Made by a program: the position numbers and the translations under genes
The notes under the pieces: generated by a model
Told to the model about the DNA's origin: nothing
Databases searched by the model: none
The model's input: only the letters and a program-made list of their open reading frames with translations
Assembly (NCBI GenBank): GCA_036571765.1
Contig: BROE01000013.1
Coordinates: forward strand, 13,680,645-13,744,644
From: Plecoglossus altivelis
Lineage: Eukaryota > Chordata > Actinopteri > Osmeriformes > Plecoglossidae
Direction of reading: 5' to 3'
DNA length: 64,000 bases
Shown: positions 32,312 through 43,357 of the stretch, piece after piece
Position numbering within the stretch: position 1 is the first letter of the stretch
Layout: every line of letters begins with the position of its first letter

Positions 32312-33204
32312 AGGCCAGGTGAAAGTCTCCAGGTCAGGTGGAAGTCTCCAGGTGGAAGTCTCCAGGTCAGGTGGAAGTCTCCAGGTGGAAGTCTCCAGGT
32401 CAGGTGGAAGTCTCCAGGTCAGGTGGAAGTCTCCAGGTGGAAGTCTCCAGGTGGAAGTCTCCAAGTCAGGTGGAAGTCTCCAGGTCAGGTGGAAGTCTCC
32501 AGGTGGAAGTCTCCAGGTCTGGTGGAAGTCTTCAGGTCAGGTGGAAGTCTCCAGGTGGAAGTCTCCAGGTGGAAGTCTTCAGGTGGAAGTCTCCAGGTGG
32601 AAGTCTCCAGGTCAGGTGGAAGTCTTCAGGTCAGGTCAAAGTCTCCAGGTGGAAGTCTCCAGGTCAGGTGGAAGTCTCCAGGTCAGGTGGAAGTCTCCAA
32701 GTCAGGTGAAAGTCTCCAGGTCAGGTGGAAGTCTTCAGGTGGAAGTCTCCAGGTCAGGTGGAAGTCTTCAGGTGGAAGTCCCCAGGTCAGGTGGAAGTCT
32801 CCAAGTCAGGTGAAAGTCTCCAGGTTAGGTGGAAGTCTCCAGGTGGAAGTCTCCAGGTCAGGTGGAAGTCTCCAAGTCAGGTGGAAGTCTCCAGGCCAGG
32901 TGGAAGTCTCCAGGTGGAAGTCTCCAGGTCAGGTGGAAGTCTTCAGGTGGAAGTCTCCAGGTCAGGTGGAAGTCTCCAGGTGGAAGTCTCCAAGTCAGGT
33001 GGAAGTCTCCAGGTCAGGTGGAAGTCTCCAGGTGGAAGTCTCCAGGTCAAGTGGAAGTCTACAGGTCAGGTGGAAGTCTCCAAGTCAGGTGGAAGTCTCC
33101 AGGTGGAAGTCTCCAGGTCAGGTGGAAGTCTACAGGTCAGGCGGAAGTCTCCAAGTCAGGTGGAAGTCTCCAGGAGGAAGTCTCCAGGTCAGGTGGAAGT
33201 CTCC
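32312..33204 (+). repeat. Two-length (14/19 bp) minisatellite, 52 units
   Basis: I can parse this stretch completely into 33 long units of 19 bp (AGGTCAGGTGGAAGTCTCC) and 19 short units of 14 bp (AGGTGGAAGTCTCC), 893 bp with no remainder. With 2 = long and 1 = short the order is 2212122112 2122111122 1222212122 2122212121 2212221222 12. Seven long units start AAGTCA instead of AGGTCA. Nearly every unit contains the E-box CAGGTG, and about 22 contain the nuclear-receptor half site AGGTCA. The unit sizes leave every plus-strand frame open, giving spurious frames up to 309 codons. Confidence 0.97.
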
Positions 33205-33570
33205 AGGTCTCTGTCCAAGGAGCCAGCTCTCCTGGGCTCTGCTGGAGGTGATGGTGAAGGAGTATGACAAGGTGGAGAAGGAAGTGGCATTGACACGAAC
33301 GCCCTTGAAAGAAGCACTCCTAAGAAAGTATGCTCTGGAGAGCGCACTGTAAATTACCAAGAGGAGAACAGTAAAAACAACAGCAATAAAGGCCAGGGTG
33401 TAGGTGGCTCTTAGAACGCCACGCCTGATATGCTACATAAATCATTCTAATGCGAGACTAAAAAGTGTGCATATTTTAATAAAGGGGAAGAGGGAGGGCA
33501 CACAGTGGAAGACATAGCTGTACTGTATACTCAAGTTCATGGGTGTGCACACGCTACAACACACAGATCA
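33205..33570. other. Unique DNA after minisatellite
   Basis: The longest frame crossing the minisatellite continues here for about 45 codons, ending at 33352 in a charged, helix-like tail (VMVKEYDKVEKEVALTRT and onward). I find no homology by eye and no splice structure, so I do not call a gene. Confidence 0.4.
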
Positions 33571-33665
33571 AAGGCACACACACACATTCACACACACAGT
33601 CACACACACACTCACACACTATCAAGGATACGTTCGCCAAGATTCACACACGCAAACGCACACAG
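33571..33665. repeat. Interrupted (AC)n microsatellite
   Basis: AC repeats broken by TTC, GTC and CTC trinucleotides, with a second small patch at 33642-33665. Confidence 0.9.
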
Positions 33666-34150
33666 CACTAAATAGGCGAGGTACATTCTCATATCCACAT
33701 ATGCAACTAAGCTTGATATTGTGAGCCCATTTCTACTCTATGGAGTCTTGAGAAGGGCAGGTGCTCCACTGGGGAGGCTAGGCGGTCATTGACATTAATC
33801 ACTGTTCAGACAGTGTGTCTAGGCCACCGTCCGGCCGTGCGTCTTGCTCGGAGTGATGGATATGCAGGACCAAATATCTGCTATAGTGAGGCAGACACAA
33901 GACACCTCATAAAGACTCAGTCACAGGGGAATGACGTTAATCACTACAGCAAATGACATTATAAACTTACAAAGACTATTAGCAGGCGTGATGAATTAGA
34001 ACGGAAAAGTGTTCATTTCAGTAGACATTCACAGTGTTTTGTAGCTGTGTTTTACGTTTGGGCACGGTTAGCTGCCGTTGTGACTGTTGCTTTCAACAAT
34101 GCAATACCTAAAACATGACAAGGCAGAGGGCATCGCTCAATTTGGTGCTG
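33666..34150. other. Unique intergenic DNA
   Basis: Single-copy, no recognisable gene. It includes a CpG-containing patch at 33815-33850. Confidence 0.5.
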
Positions 34151-34790
34151 ACAGCCTCTCCTCCACCATCCATCTCTCCACCTTCATCGCTACCTCTTTG
34201 CACTTACATTCATATCTTCTCATCCTTCCACCTCTCTATCTCTTGCATGTTCTATTCCATCTCTCAACCTTTCCATTTCATCACCTCTGCATATTCTTCT
34301 CTCTATTTATCCACCTCTCCATCTCTGCACCTCTCCATCTCACTATCTTTGCATATTCCCCTCTCTATCCCTCACCCTCTCCATCTCTCCACCTCTCCAC
34401 CTCTTCATCTCTCCACCTCTTCATCTCTCCACCTCTTCATCTCTCCATCTCCTCACCTCTCCATCCCTCCACCTCTCCATCTCTCCACCTCTCCATATCT
34501 CCACCTCTCCATCTCTGCACCTCTCCATCTCACTATCTTTGCATACTCCTCTCTCTATCCCTCACCCTCTCCATCTCTCCACCTCTCCACCTCTTCATCT
34601 CTTCATCTTTCCATCTCTTCATCTCTCCACCTCTTCATCTCTCCATCTCCTCACCTCTCCATCCCTCCACCTCTCCATCTCTCCACCTCTCCATATCTCC
34701 ACCTCTCCATCCCTCCACCTCTCTATCTCTCCACCTCTCCATCCCTCCACCTCTCCATCCCTCCACCTCTTCATCTTTCCACCTATCAAA
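34150..34790. repeat. Pyrimidine minisatellite (about 16 bp) with 190-bp higher-order repeat
   Basis: Units such as CCACCTCTTCATCTCT repeat at 15-17 bp. A longer block beginning CTCTGCACCTCTCC and containing CACTATCTTTGCATA occurs at 34325 and again 190 bp later, so there is higher-order structure. Plus-strand frames of 283-295 codons are His/Leu/Ser/Pro repeats, not genes. Confidence 0.93.
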
Positions 34791-34849
34791 CTCTCTGCCA
34801 GGCTTGTCTGCCTCACAAAAAAAATCCACAGAGAAACAGACTAAATACA

Positions 34850-35200
34850 AACAACCAGACCTCCGTGAAGTGTACCGCCAGCCGCCGGTGTACGCATGGC
34901 GTCCTGTTGATGGAGCGCTGGCGTGGCGTGGAGGATTTGTCTCCGATACACATGCTGTGCCCTTAAGAAAATGACGGCCTTGTCACACGACAGAGGGGGC
35001 CGGCGACACTCAGGATATAAATCTGAGCAGGAGATAAAGGAAGTACATGATAAATTAACCGCCGCATATAAATTCTTAAGAGCCTCCATTTTAATGCCGG
35101 TCATTATTCAACAAATTTTTCTAAGAAATGCCACATGGGCAGGAACACGTAATTAGTGGGAGAAAAGTGAAACTGTCACCAGTAATGGTTTACTCCGACG
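34850..35200. promoter_or_regulatory. Candidate conserved non-coding element (best in window)
   Basis: Unique sequence without repeats. The left part is CpG-containing (CGCCAGCCGCCGGTGTACGC). The right part has ATAAATTAACCGCCGCATAT, TTTTAATGCCGGTCATTATT, AATTTTTCTAAG and CACGTAATTAGTGGG. The mix of homeodomain cores with intact CpGs in non-coding DNA is what long-conserved enhancers look like. No plausible reading frame spans it. Confidence 0.4.
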
Positions 35201-35476
35201 CCTCACCTTATCAGACAAAGTAGGGGGGTTGGAAGGTTTGTGTGGGGTTGAGGATGTGTGTGTGTGCATATGTGTGAGAATGGGGTACAGTTGGTCTGTG
35301 GTCACAAGCTGCCATCACGGCCATTGTGAAGAGTGAGCGTGTGTTGGGGAGTGTGGGAGCCTAGCAGGCCCAGTTTGAATCCTTAATTTGAAGCATTAGG
35401 GGATGTCTCCATAATCTCTTCTCTCTTTCTCAAAGGCTAGTTGTGTTAGAAAGAATATATGTGATGCCGCAGCTTC

Positions 35477-35478
<2 letters not shown>
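35201..35478. other. Unique intergenic DNA
   Basis: Single-copy with a short TG patch at 35255-35275. Nothing recognisable. Confidence 0.5.

Positions 35479-35525
<47 letters not shown>
35479..35525. repeat. (CT)n microsatellite
   Basis: About 23 perfect CT units. Confidence 0.97.
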
Positions 35526-35527
<2 letters not shown>

Positions 35528-36130
35528 ATTGCCAAGGCCTCAATAAATCTGAAGTCACAGGGGATATTGTTAGTGTTGGGCAGAGTACTATTAAAATGAA
35601 GTGAAATTTATGGATGACACTTTGTAACAATTAATCAGGGACTGTTGATTAATAAAGTTGGTCGGCTATTCTCTTGAAACCTGGGAGGCTATGAGCATTG
35701 TCAGACGGATCATTTTAGTCATTATTTTTGATTAATGCACCCGGATACTCAGACTTCAACCGAAAGGAGAGGGTTGAGGGGGGAGGGCAATATTGTGTGT
35801 GTGTTGTTAACTTATCCGCTATGCAAAATCATAAATAGTGAATGAGCTTGTGTACAGTTAACCTTGGCTAAGGCAAAGAGATTTGAGGGAGAGAAATGTG
35901 CACATTCAGCAAATAAATGGCTGCAGGGATTAAAAAAACAAATTGGGTTAGTTTGATGAACATCACCTCTTCAGACCTGTCCGTCTTCTCTGGACGCCTG
36001 TGATTAATTAGTTTGTTTAGATACTCAATTAGTTCAGCCATGCAGAAAGGAGAGGGGGACCGCAAGGGGAGGAGGCGAGGGGAAGAGGGGAGGTAAATGA
36101 GGACCAGGGAGGGAGAAAGAGCAAGTTGAG
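35526..36130. promoter_or_regulatory. Candidate conserved non-coding elements
   Basis: 35610-35760 (AACAATTAATCAGGGAC, TGTTGATTAATAAAG, TTGATTAATGCACC) and 35990-36045 (TGTGATTAATTAGTTTG, CTCAATTAGTTCAGCC) carry dense homeodomain-type cores. The rest is plain unique DNA grading into a GGA patch. Confidence 0.3.
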
Positions 36131-36134
36131 GGAG

Positions 36135-36138
<4 letters not shown>

Positions 36139-36193
<55 letters not shown>
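36139..36193. repeat. (AG)n microsatellite
   Basis: About 27 perfect AG units. Confidence 0.97.
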
Positions 36194-36196
<3 letters not shown>

Positions 36197-36474
36197 ATGG
36201 AGAGGGGACAGAGGGGAGAGAGGTACCAACCAGGGCACAACCTCTGGTTCATTTGTGGTCCACATCCCCTTGGGACTGGTAGTGACACCTCAGCTATCCT
36301 GATGGCATGAGACTCTTCTTTCTGAACTCACTCCTTCCCTCTCTCTTTGGCCATGTGTTACATGAATACGTTGTAGAACAGATGTATGGTTATAGATTTA
36401 CAATACTGTGGAAGCCAATATACCTCGCTGATAGGAAAAATTGCACATTTTTTGTTTCTGTGTGTGGATATGAT

Positions 36475-36478
<4 letters not shown>

Positions 36479-36534
<56 letters not shown>

Positions 36535-36545
36535 GTGTGTGTGTG
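36479..36545. repeat. (GT)n microsatellite
   Basis: About 33 GT units with one CGT interruption near the right end. Confidence 0.97.
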
Positions 36546-38100
36546 ATTTACTGTTTGTGTCAGAGTCTTGTGTGCCCTATTCTCTGAGTGCCACCCTCTG
36601 TCGTCGTATAATTTAAAACCGGACATTAATTATGGACGCATGTCTGTTCCTCCACTGACAACTCTTTCCTCTCTCTCGCTCTCTCTGTCTCTCCCTCTCT
36701 CCATCTCTCTCCCTGTCTCCTCTATCTCTCTCAGTCTCTCTCGCACACACACACATGACTGGCACTCAAATGTTCACTCACACATGCTCTCACTCAAAAT
36801 CCATTCCCAAGCAGACCCCTTTTTCACATTGTCACATCAGATTTGCTGAAACAACAGTAAAAACATAACTGTTCTCTCCCTCTGTGCACCCCCCCTACCC
36901 AAACACACACACCTCACCACCCTACATCCTCTACCAGTCACTACAAATGGTTGCTTTGGGAGAAGTGTGTATGTGTATGTGTGTGTGTGTGTGTCGGTGG
37001 ATTGGTACAGATGGTTTAGTCTGTCTATCCCATCCAGTTAAGCCGCCAACGGGACTCAAAAGAGTGTGCTAATGGAGCCAGACCCAGAGTGCTTGTCACA
37101 CTAACATTTCTGCTGTCACAGCATTTTAGCATTTTAGCGCACACGCACGCACGCACACACACCCACCCATACACAACATGTGTCTCTCAGCGCATCTATC
37201 TGATAGACACATGGTGTGTGTGTGTGTGTATGTCAGGGAGGTCTGGAGATGCTGGAGAGTCAGGTTGAGATAATTGCTCAGTAGTCTGCAGAACAGCAGG
37301 GAATAGAGTGACAAACCAAGCTGCATTGCTGTGTGTCACTGCTGGATTGGGAAGTGGCCAGGTTTCACCATGAGGGTTTACGAAAATCACGGTGTCAAAC
37401 AAATATATGTATCTCATGAATGAGGTTTTGTCAAATGCTGACCTCCCTGACCTCAGAGGTCTCTGATCCCAGACCAGGGATGACAGAGAGTACTGCCCCT
37501 CCTCCCCTTCCAGTCTGCTCCCCGCGGACCATCTCCTTGGTATCACCGCTGTCTCACATTTAAGCAGGCCCGCCCCTCAAATAAGTCAAACCTAGAGGGA
37601 CTTGTTCAACCCAAACCCCCAGACTCACTCACACATACTTTCCCTCCTCTGTTCCAGCCCAAATTGACTGAATAATTGATGTTGATCTTCAGATGTGTTC
37701 GTTAAGATACACAGGGTGGATGGGTCATGTCATGAGTGTGTGTGCGTGTGTGTGTTTTCATGTTTTCAGGCACATCAGGGGGACAGCCACCCCCACCACT
37801 CCGACCCGACCCCCCTCACCCCCTGTCTCAACCCCGCCCTCCCTCTGTTATCACCAGAGATTCCCCCTGACGTCCGCATGCTAAACTCCAAAGTTTTCTG
37901 GTCAGGCCCAGCTGACAAATACACAAACCGGTAGTGATGTTGAGCAGCTCCCAGACAGGCTTTTAGAGGCCTGCGACTGACAGCAGAGAGACGACTGTGA
38001 GGAGGAGTGCTAGGGGGCCATGCAAGTTTAAACAGACAATGCAATTCAGAATAGTTTGTTTTTGGAGAGAAACAGAGTGAAAGAGAAGGGGGTAGAGGTG
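36546..38100. other. Unique intergenic DNA with minor CT, AC and TG runs
   Basis: CT-rich at 36665-36745, short AC/TG runs near 36745, 36905, 36970, 37140 and 37213. The remainder is single-copy; 37855-37935 has a compact unique block (CCTGACGTCCGCATGC) with a perfect CRE-like GACGTC. No gene recognised. Confidence 0.5.

Positions 38101-38101
<1 letters not shown>

Positions 38102-38146
<45 letters not shown>
38102..38146. repeat. (GA)n microsatellite
   Basis: About 21 perfect GA units within a longer purine patch. Confidence 0.97.
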
Positions 38147-38152
<6 letters not shown>

Positions 38153-39085
38153 CAGAAGATCAGCAGAGATGTTGACATCCCATTACATATTTACCAGATA
38201 AAGGCTTTAGACAAGTGGACAGTCTCAGTCCTCAGAGTTTGCATGCCAGTCTGTGTAGTGGCATTGTGTACGGTTCAATGTGAGTGCTATGTTTTTTAAA
38301 GACATACATTTTGGTCTTGGTTTCAAATGCTGATTTTCAGTGCAATTTCAGATATTGAATGTTGATGGAACACGAAGGGCTTAATACAGTAATAGAAAAA
38401 CCTACAGAAAAATTTAAAGAATTTGTATTTTATTTTATTAGAAATAACCAAATATTTTTACCGAGAATGAAAAGAAAGTGTATCCATAATGATGAAAAAA
38501 GACAATAAGCTCCTATTGAAACAAACCAGGAAACAGCAGCCAAACGTCTGCAGGAAAAACCACAGCTGCATATTTCTACCAAGCCGCTATGACAACAACA
38601 ACAAAGAAAAAGACAATAAAAAACATTCATCAAAACTATTTGAGGAATGGCCCAATTCATTGTGGGGCGAGGGGAAAGAAATATCATCAATATTTGACAT
38701 TGTTTTATGGAGAAGCCACTTGATTTCATCCTGAGACTCTGAGAATGACCAGCAGCGATCAATTACCATTGACAAGATTTGTGTGTGTTTCAGTCTTCTC
38801 CAGCCGGCTGGTCTGAAGTGGCACTCATCTTACCCTGCTGCTCCCTGTGAGCTGTCGAGGAGGTGGCTTGGACTGCTACACTGTAGCACTACAATTAATA
38901 GGAACACACGATCATTACTACCGCTACTATCAGTTTTTAAAGTCATTTCAGTAATGGCAGTTACCGGATTAGTTATCGTAATACTATTACTCCATGTAAA
39001 TCCTGCTATGGTACTATTATTATCTGTATAAGCAATGCTAATAGTTTTATTGTCATCATAGTGATTCTAGGTTCTAGTACACTCT
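38147..39085. other. Unique AT-rich intergenic DNA
   Basis: Single-copy, A/T-rich, no tandem repeats of note. No convincing exon; frames at 38430-38762 and 38489-38734 overlap on opposite strands and look random. Confidence 0.5.
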
Positions 39086-39087
39086 TT

Positions 39088-39250
39088 GAGGGCAAGAACC
39101 AGACCAGACACAGACCCAGGAACAGACCTAGAATCAGACCCAGGACTAGACCCAGGACCAGGGCCAGACACAGACACAGACCCAGGACCAGACACAGACA
39201 CAGACACAGACCCAGGACCAGGACCAGGACCAGGGACCAGGACTGGTCTA
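39088..39250. repeat. Hexanucleotide-based CCAGGA/CAGACA minisatellite
   Basis: Interleaved CCAGGA, CAGACA and CAGACC hexamers. The 6-bp period keeps frames open as Arg/Pro/Thr or Gly/Leu/Val strings (177 codons plus, 148 minus); not coding. Confidence 0.9.
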
Positions 39251-39406
39251 ACGACGAGGACCAAGACTTGATTTGTGGCGTGTTGGAGACTAATAAAGTG
39301 GTTGTCGTGACGCCCTGCTTCTTTAGCAAGATCAATTCTCCTGCCCCCGCCGCGCGCGAACTATGTTTTATGAATGATGGAGACCTCCCCAGGCCATCCA
39401 TATGTT

Positions 39407-39492
39407 TGGCAAACACACAGACGCACACACGCACACACACGCACACACACACACAGCATCAGACAGAGTGTCCCACACACACACACACACAC
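39407..39492. repeat. (AC)n microsatellite pair
   Basis: Two AC runs separated by AGCATCAGACAGAGTG. Confidence 0.95.
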
Positions 39493-40195
39493 TCCAACTC
39501 ATCCATATACCTGGGCTCAGGCGTCACCACAGGGCTCCCCAGCACAGGGAGGCTGGGATGCGACCATTCCTCTTCCCCAAGCACAATACATTAAAGCACC
39601 ATCGCCATGGTGACCCACAACTCGCCCACCAACCGCTGACAGTGTCAGAAACATAGTTGATGATGCTCCAACAGATATTAACAATGATTTTAGCTTTGTG
39701 ATTTGATGGGTGGCTGATGAATATCTTTCCGAAAATAGATGGCTTGTGGAAGACAGTGTGTATCTGTGTGCGCCTGCATGTCTGTGAATGAAGGGGGTTA
39801 CAGGGGGTTGCTTTTAACTTTAATGAATTCAAAAGATGGATATTTAGTTAGATGTTTTAATAAAAATTGGCTTAAAACTGAGTGAGCCAGTCCTCCTCTC
39901 TCTCCCCTCTGACCTCTCCTAGACTAGGCTTTAATGCATCTGTTTCAGTAATGAGAACAGCTTTCCATATCCAATGCAGATTTTGGGGCAAATGAATTCA
40001 GAAGTTAATGGTGTGTTTGTCCCAGAGATAAAGTACCTCTCGTTGTTTTGTATGACATTGCTGAACCTGAAAAAAACGAAAAAAGAGAAAGAAATGCAGA
40101 GGACATAGTACTGTTATGCCTTTTATCATGTAACGATGACTTTAAACCCTGCAGGTTATAATTACACAATTAGATAAATGGATAAGAGAAAAGGT
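39493..40195. other. Unique intergenic DNA
   Basis: Single-copy sequence with AT-rich parts at 39640-39890. No recognisable gene or RNA. Confidence 0.5.
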
Positions 40196-41100
40196 GTGCG
40201 GCAGGTGGAGGAGAGTGGATTTGAGTAGCAGAGGGAGGTTTGTTGCAGGTGGAGGCCAGGAGTATAGCAGGTGGAGGAGAGACATATAGCAAGTGAAGTA
40301 GAGCAGTATAGCAGGTGGAGAGGAGTATAGCAGGTGGAGAGGAGTATAGCAGGTGGAGAGGAGTATAGCAAGTGGAGAGAGGAGTATAGCAGGTGGAGAG
40401 GAGTATAGCAGGTGGAGAGGAGTATAGCAAGTGGAGGAGAGGAGTATAGCAAGTGGAGAGAGGAGTATAACAGGTGAAGGAGAGGAGTATAGCAGGTGGA
40501 GAAGAGGAGTATAACAGGTGGAGGAGAGGAGTATAACAGATGGAGGAGAGGAGTATAGCAGGTGGAGGAGAGGAGTATAGCAGGTGGAGGAGAGGAGTAT
40601 AACAGGTGGAGGAGAGGAGTATAGCAGGTGGAGGAGAGGAGTATAGCAGGTGGAGGACAGGAGTATAGCAGGTGGAGGAGAGTGTAAAGGATCAGTTGGA
40701 GGTTTGTGGCAGGTGGAGAAGTATATTAGATGGAGCAGTATATAAGGTGTAGTATATCAGATGGAGAAGTAAGTCCAGTATCAGATGGAGCAGTATAGCA
40801 GGTGGGGGACTATGGTAACTGTAGTATATCAGGTGTAGAAGTAAGTTCAGTGTAGAATATTAGATGGAGCACTATAACAGGTGGTGCAGTTTAGCAGGTG
40901 TAGTATATCAGAAGAAGCAGTCCAGCAGGTGGAGGAGTATAACAAGTGGAACCATACAGCATGTGCAGTATTTCACAATAAGCAGTGCAGCAGGTGGATA
41001 AGTATAACAGGTGGAGCAGTACAGCAGGTGGAGTATGTCCGAAGGAGCAGTACAGTAGGTGGAGCAGTACAGCAGGTGGAGTATAACAGGTGGAGGAGCG
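40196..41100. repeat. 19/22-bp minisatellite decaying to the right
   Basis: Units of AGGTGGAGAGGAGTATAGC (19 bp) at about 40320-40400 give way to 22-bp units with an extra GAG (from about 40480 to 40690), then to degenerate spaced fragments (AGCAGGTGGAG, GTATATCAG) up to 41100. Most units contain AGCAGGTGG, so this is another E-box-bearing array. Minus-strand frames (Leu/Tyr/Ser/Pro repeats) are not genes. Confidence 0.93.
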
Positions 41101-42095
41101 TAGAGGGTGGGAGACGTTGCCAAGGCGTTGTGGTTCCCTGAGGGTGCTCATCTCCAGCACAGCGCGTGTCAATAAGAAAGAATCTGATGGGCCTGTTTTT
41201 CTATCGTGAGATCACAGGGCAGGGCTCATCTGAAGCTTCAATTGCATTTTGAAAGGAGAACATCGTACATAAAGATGCCGTAACGCCGGCCCCCTGTGGA
41301 GAGGTTGAAAGGAAAAAGTAGAGCACAATGAATACCTGGCAGAGTTTCCGGGGTGCTATGAAATGTAAAGGCCTCCCCTTTTATTTTTGCTTAGATTAAA
41401 ATAAAGGAGAGGCGAGAGAGGGAGGGAGACGGAGGAGAGAGAGGGAGCGTGGATCTTGTACTTTTAATCTGAACTTTGAGATTGATTGGCTCAAGTTGTC
41501 AGTAAATCATGTCCCGGCTGACAGTAGTCTTCTTTTATGATAATTTTGGTGTCAGGAGAAACCAGGTTGGGTGGAGGGGCAGACACATCCCACCAATCGC
41601 TCCCTGGCAGTCTCCCTCCACCCTGTGCTTCCCTCCCTCCCTCCCAGCCCAGCTCACAGGAAGAGCAGAGGGAGTGTTTAATGTTTCCTCTCATCCTCCT
41701 GCAGAATGAACAACCTCCAACAGCACAGGGAGGAAATGACTTGTTCTGTATGCTGATGACCGTTTACAATATTCTGTTGTTGGGGAGGCAAGTAACTTAT
41801 CAATTGCTCCAATCAGTGTTTGGCCTTGGACTGATAAGGTATGCTCGGCCTCGCAGGATGAGAGAGAGGGAGGGGGAGGGGGGGGTTACGGACCACTTGT
41901 CACACTCAGGATCCAGGGATTCAATCTCAGGAAACCTCCACTGAGACCGTGGAGCCTCCATGTGTGAACACCAGTCACCTAGCACGCCAGGCCTTTACCT
42001 TCAGACAGAGGAGACAGTGCGGCGATGGCGTCAGGACCTTGGCATGAATAGTTCAGAGCCACCTCATCTTCTGTTGTGCTGTGTATGCTATTGGA
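41101..42095. promoter_or_regulatory. Unique DNA with candidate element at 41170-41400
   Basis: 41170-41400 is unique, CpG-bearing and free of repeats (TCAATTGCATTTTGAAAGG, GATGCCGTAACGCCGG, CCCTTTTATTTTTGC). An acceptor-like pyrimidine run ending CTCCTGCAG falls at 41704, but the following open frame is only about 16 codons from its ATG and no donor follows, so I do not call an exon. Confidence 0.25.
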
Positions 42096-42098
42096 TTC

Positions 42099-42130
42099 CT
42101 GTGTGTGTGCGTGTGTGCGTGTGTGTGTGC

Positions 42131-42170
<40 letters not shown>

Positions 42171-42172
42171 GT

Positions 42173-42219
<47 letters not shown>

Positions 42220-42241
42220 TGCGTGTGTGTGTGTGTGTGTG
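42099..42241. repeat. (TG)n microsatellite with CG/TA interruptions
   Basis: About 140 bp of TG with regular GCG and ATG interruptions. Source of several Cys/Val and His/Thr frames. Confidence 0.97.
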
Positions 42242-42975
42242 CAGCAGGCATAGAGTGAGGGACATCCTGCAGTACATTCACATGCAGAAACATGTAAACG
42301 TGTTTCTATGTTTTCAAGCTGCTTCCATATTCAGTAAAAAAACACATCCACGCTCGCACACACACATAAGAATAAGAATAAGACACCTTGACACGCACAC
42401 ACATCCACAGCTGAGAGCATTCAGTGGGTGAGATTGACCATGAGATAGCTGATCGACAGACAAGCCGCCCCCCCCACCCCCGCTCCCTTGAGTGTTCTAC
42501 ATTTATTTTTCCTTTATATATTATTCAAGTTAAAATAATTAATTCAGGATATCAAATCAAGATGTTGGAAATCAATCCAAACCCCTTTTCAATCTGGCTT
42601 TCATTATGGCTCTGGAACTGGGGTTGGTTAGTCTGCGCTGGGTTTCACAGGGACATACTGAAGCAGTTACGTGGCATCCAGTCAGCCAGGCCAGGGCCGT
42701 GTTGCAGCTCACAGCACCATGATGAAACATTTACCCTGCATCCTACTGGACGCTTGGGATTACACTTTGTTTAGGACTACGCATGGCAGGGTTCTGATTG
42801 GGGCGATTCTTAAATAACTATTTTGTCATTGTTTAGGTTATAGGGCAGGGGCCTGGGAAAGAGAGATAGGGGGAGCTGGCAAGAGAGAGACAGAAAGAGA
42901 GTGAGAGGGTGAGACAATGAGAAACCGGAGAGAGCAAAACGGAGAGTGAGAGAGACAGAATGATAGAGAGTGAGA
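42242..42975. other. Unique intergenic DNA
   Basis: Single-copy sequence with a short C-run at 42468-42480 and a GA-rich patch at 42855-42975. The 116-codon frame at 42424-42774 shows no familiar domain. Confidence 0.5.
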
Positions 42976-43016
42976 CAGACGAACAGACAGACAGACAGAC
43001 AGACACAGACAGACAG
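42976..43016. repeat. (GACA)n tetranucleotide run
   Basis: Short GACA/GACAGA array. Confidence 0.9.
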
Positions 43017-43326
43017 GTGGTACTTGTTTCCTAGTCATTCCTCTTTCTGATTATCGTAAAGATGCATCTGATTGATTGGTTAATTATTTTGTCTGTTTGC
43101 ATCCGCGCAGGATTTACCCAACTGAACATCTCATAAAAGCGACTGTAGTCACCTGATAGGAAACATGATAAAAACCGTCTCAAACATAAACACGCACAGC
43201 CTTCCTGCTTGGGTAGATGAGACAGATGACGAGGCAAGAGACAGAAAGAGAACCACAAAGAAAGAGAAAGAGAAAGAAGGAAAAAGGAAGAGAACGAGAG
43301 AAGGAAAGATAAACTGTTCAACAGAA

Positions 43327-43357
<31 letters not shown>

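Noticed and set aside
32319..33352. 309-codon frame as a possible repeat protein gene
   Set aside because: All three plus-strand frames stay open through the 14/19-bp array, and unit lengths shift frame constantly; nothing marks one as coding.
34087..34974. 295-codon His/Leu/Ser/Pro frame
   Set aside because: Pyrimidine minisatellite; several frames are open and there are no splice signals.
41683..41760. Acceptor-like CTCCTGCAG followed by an ATG
   Set aside because: The frame stops after about 16 codons and no consensus donor is in range.
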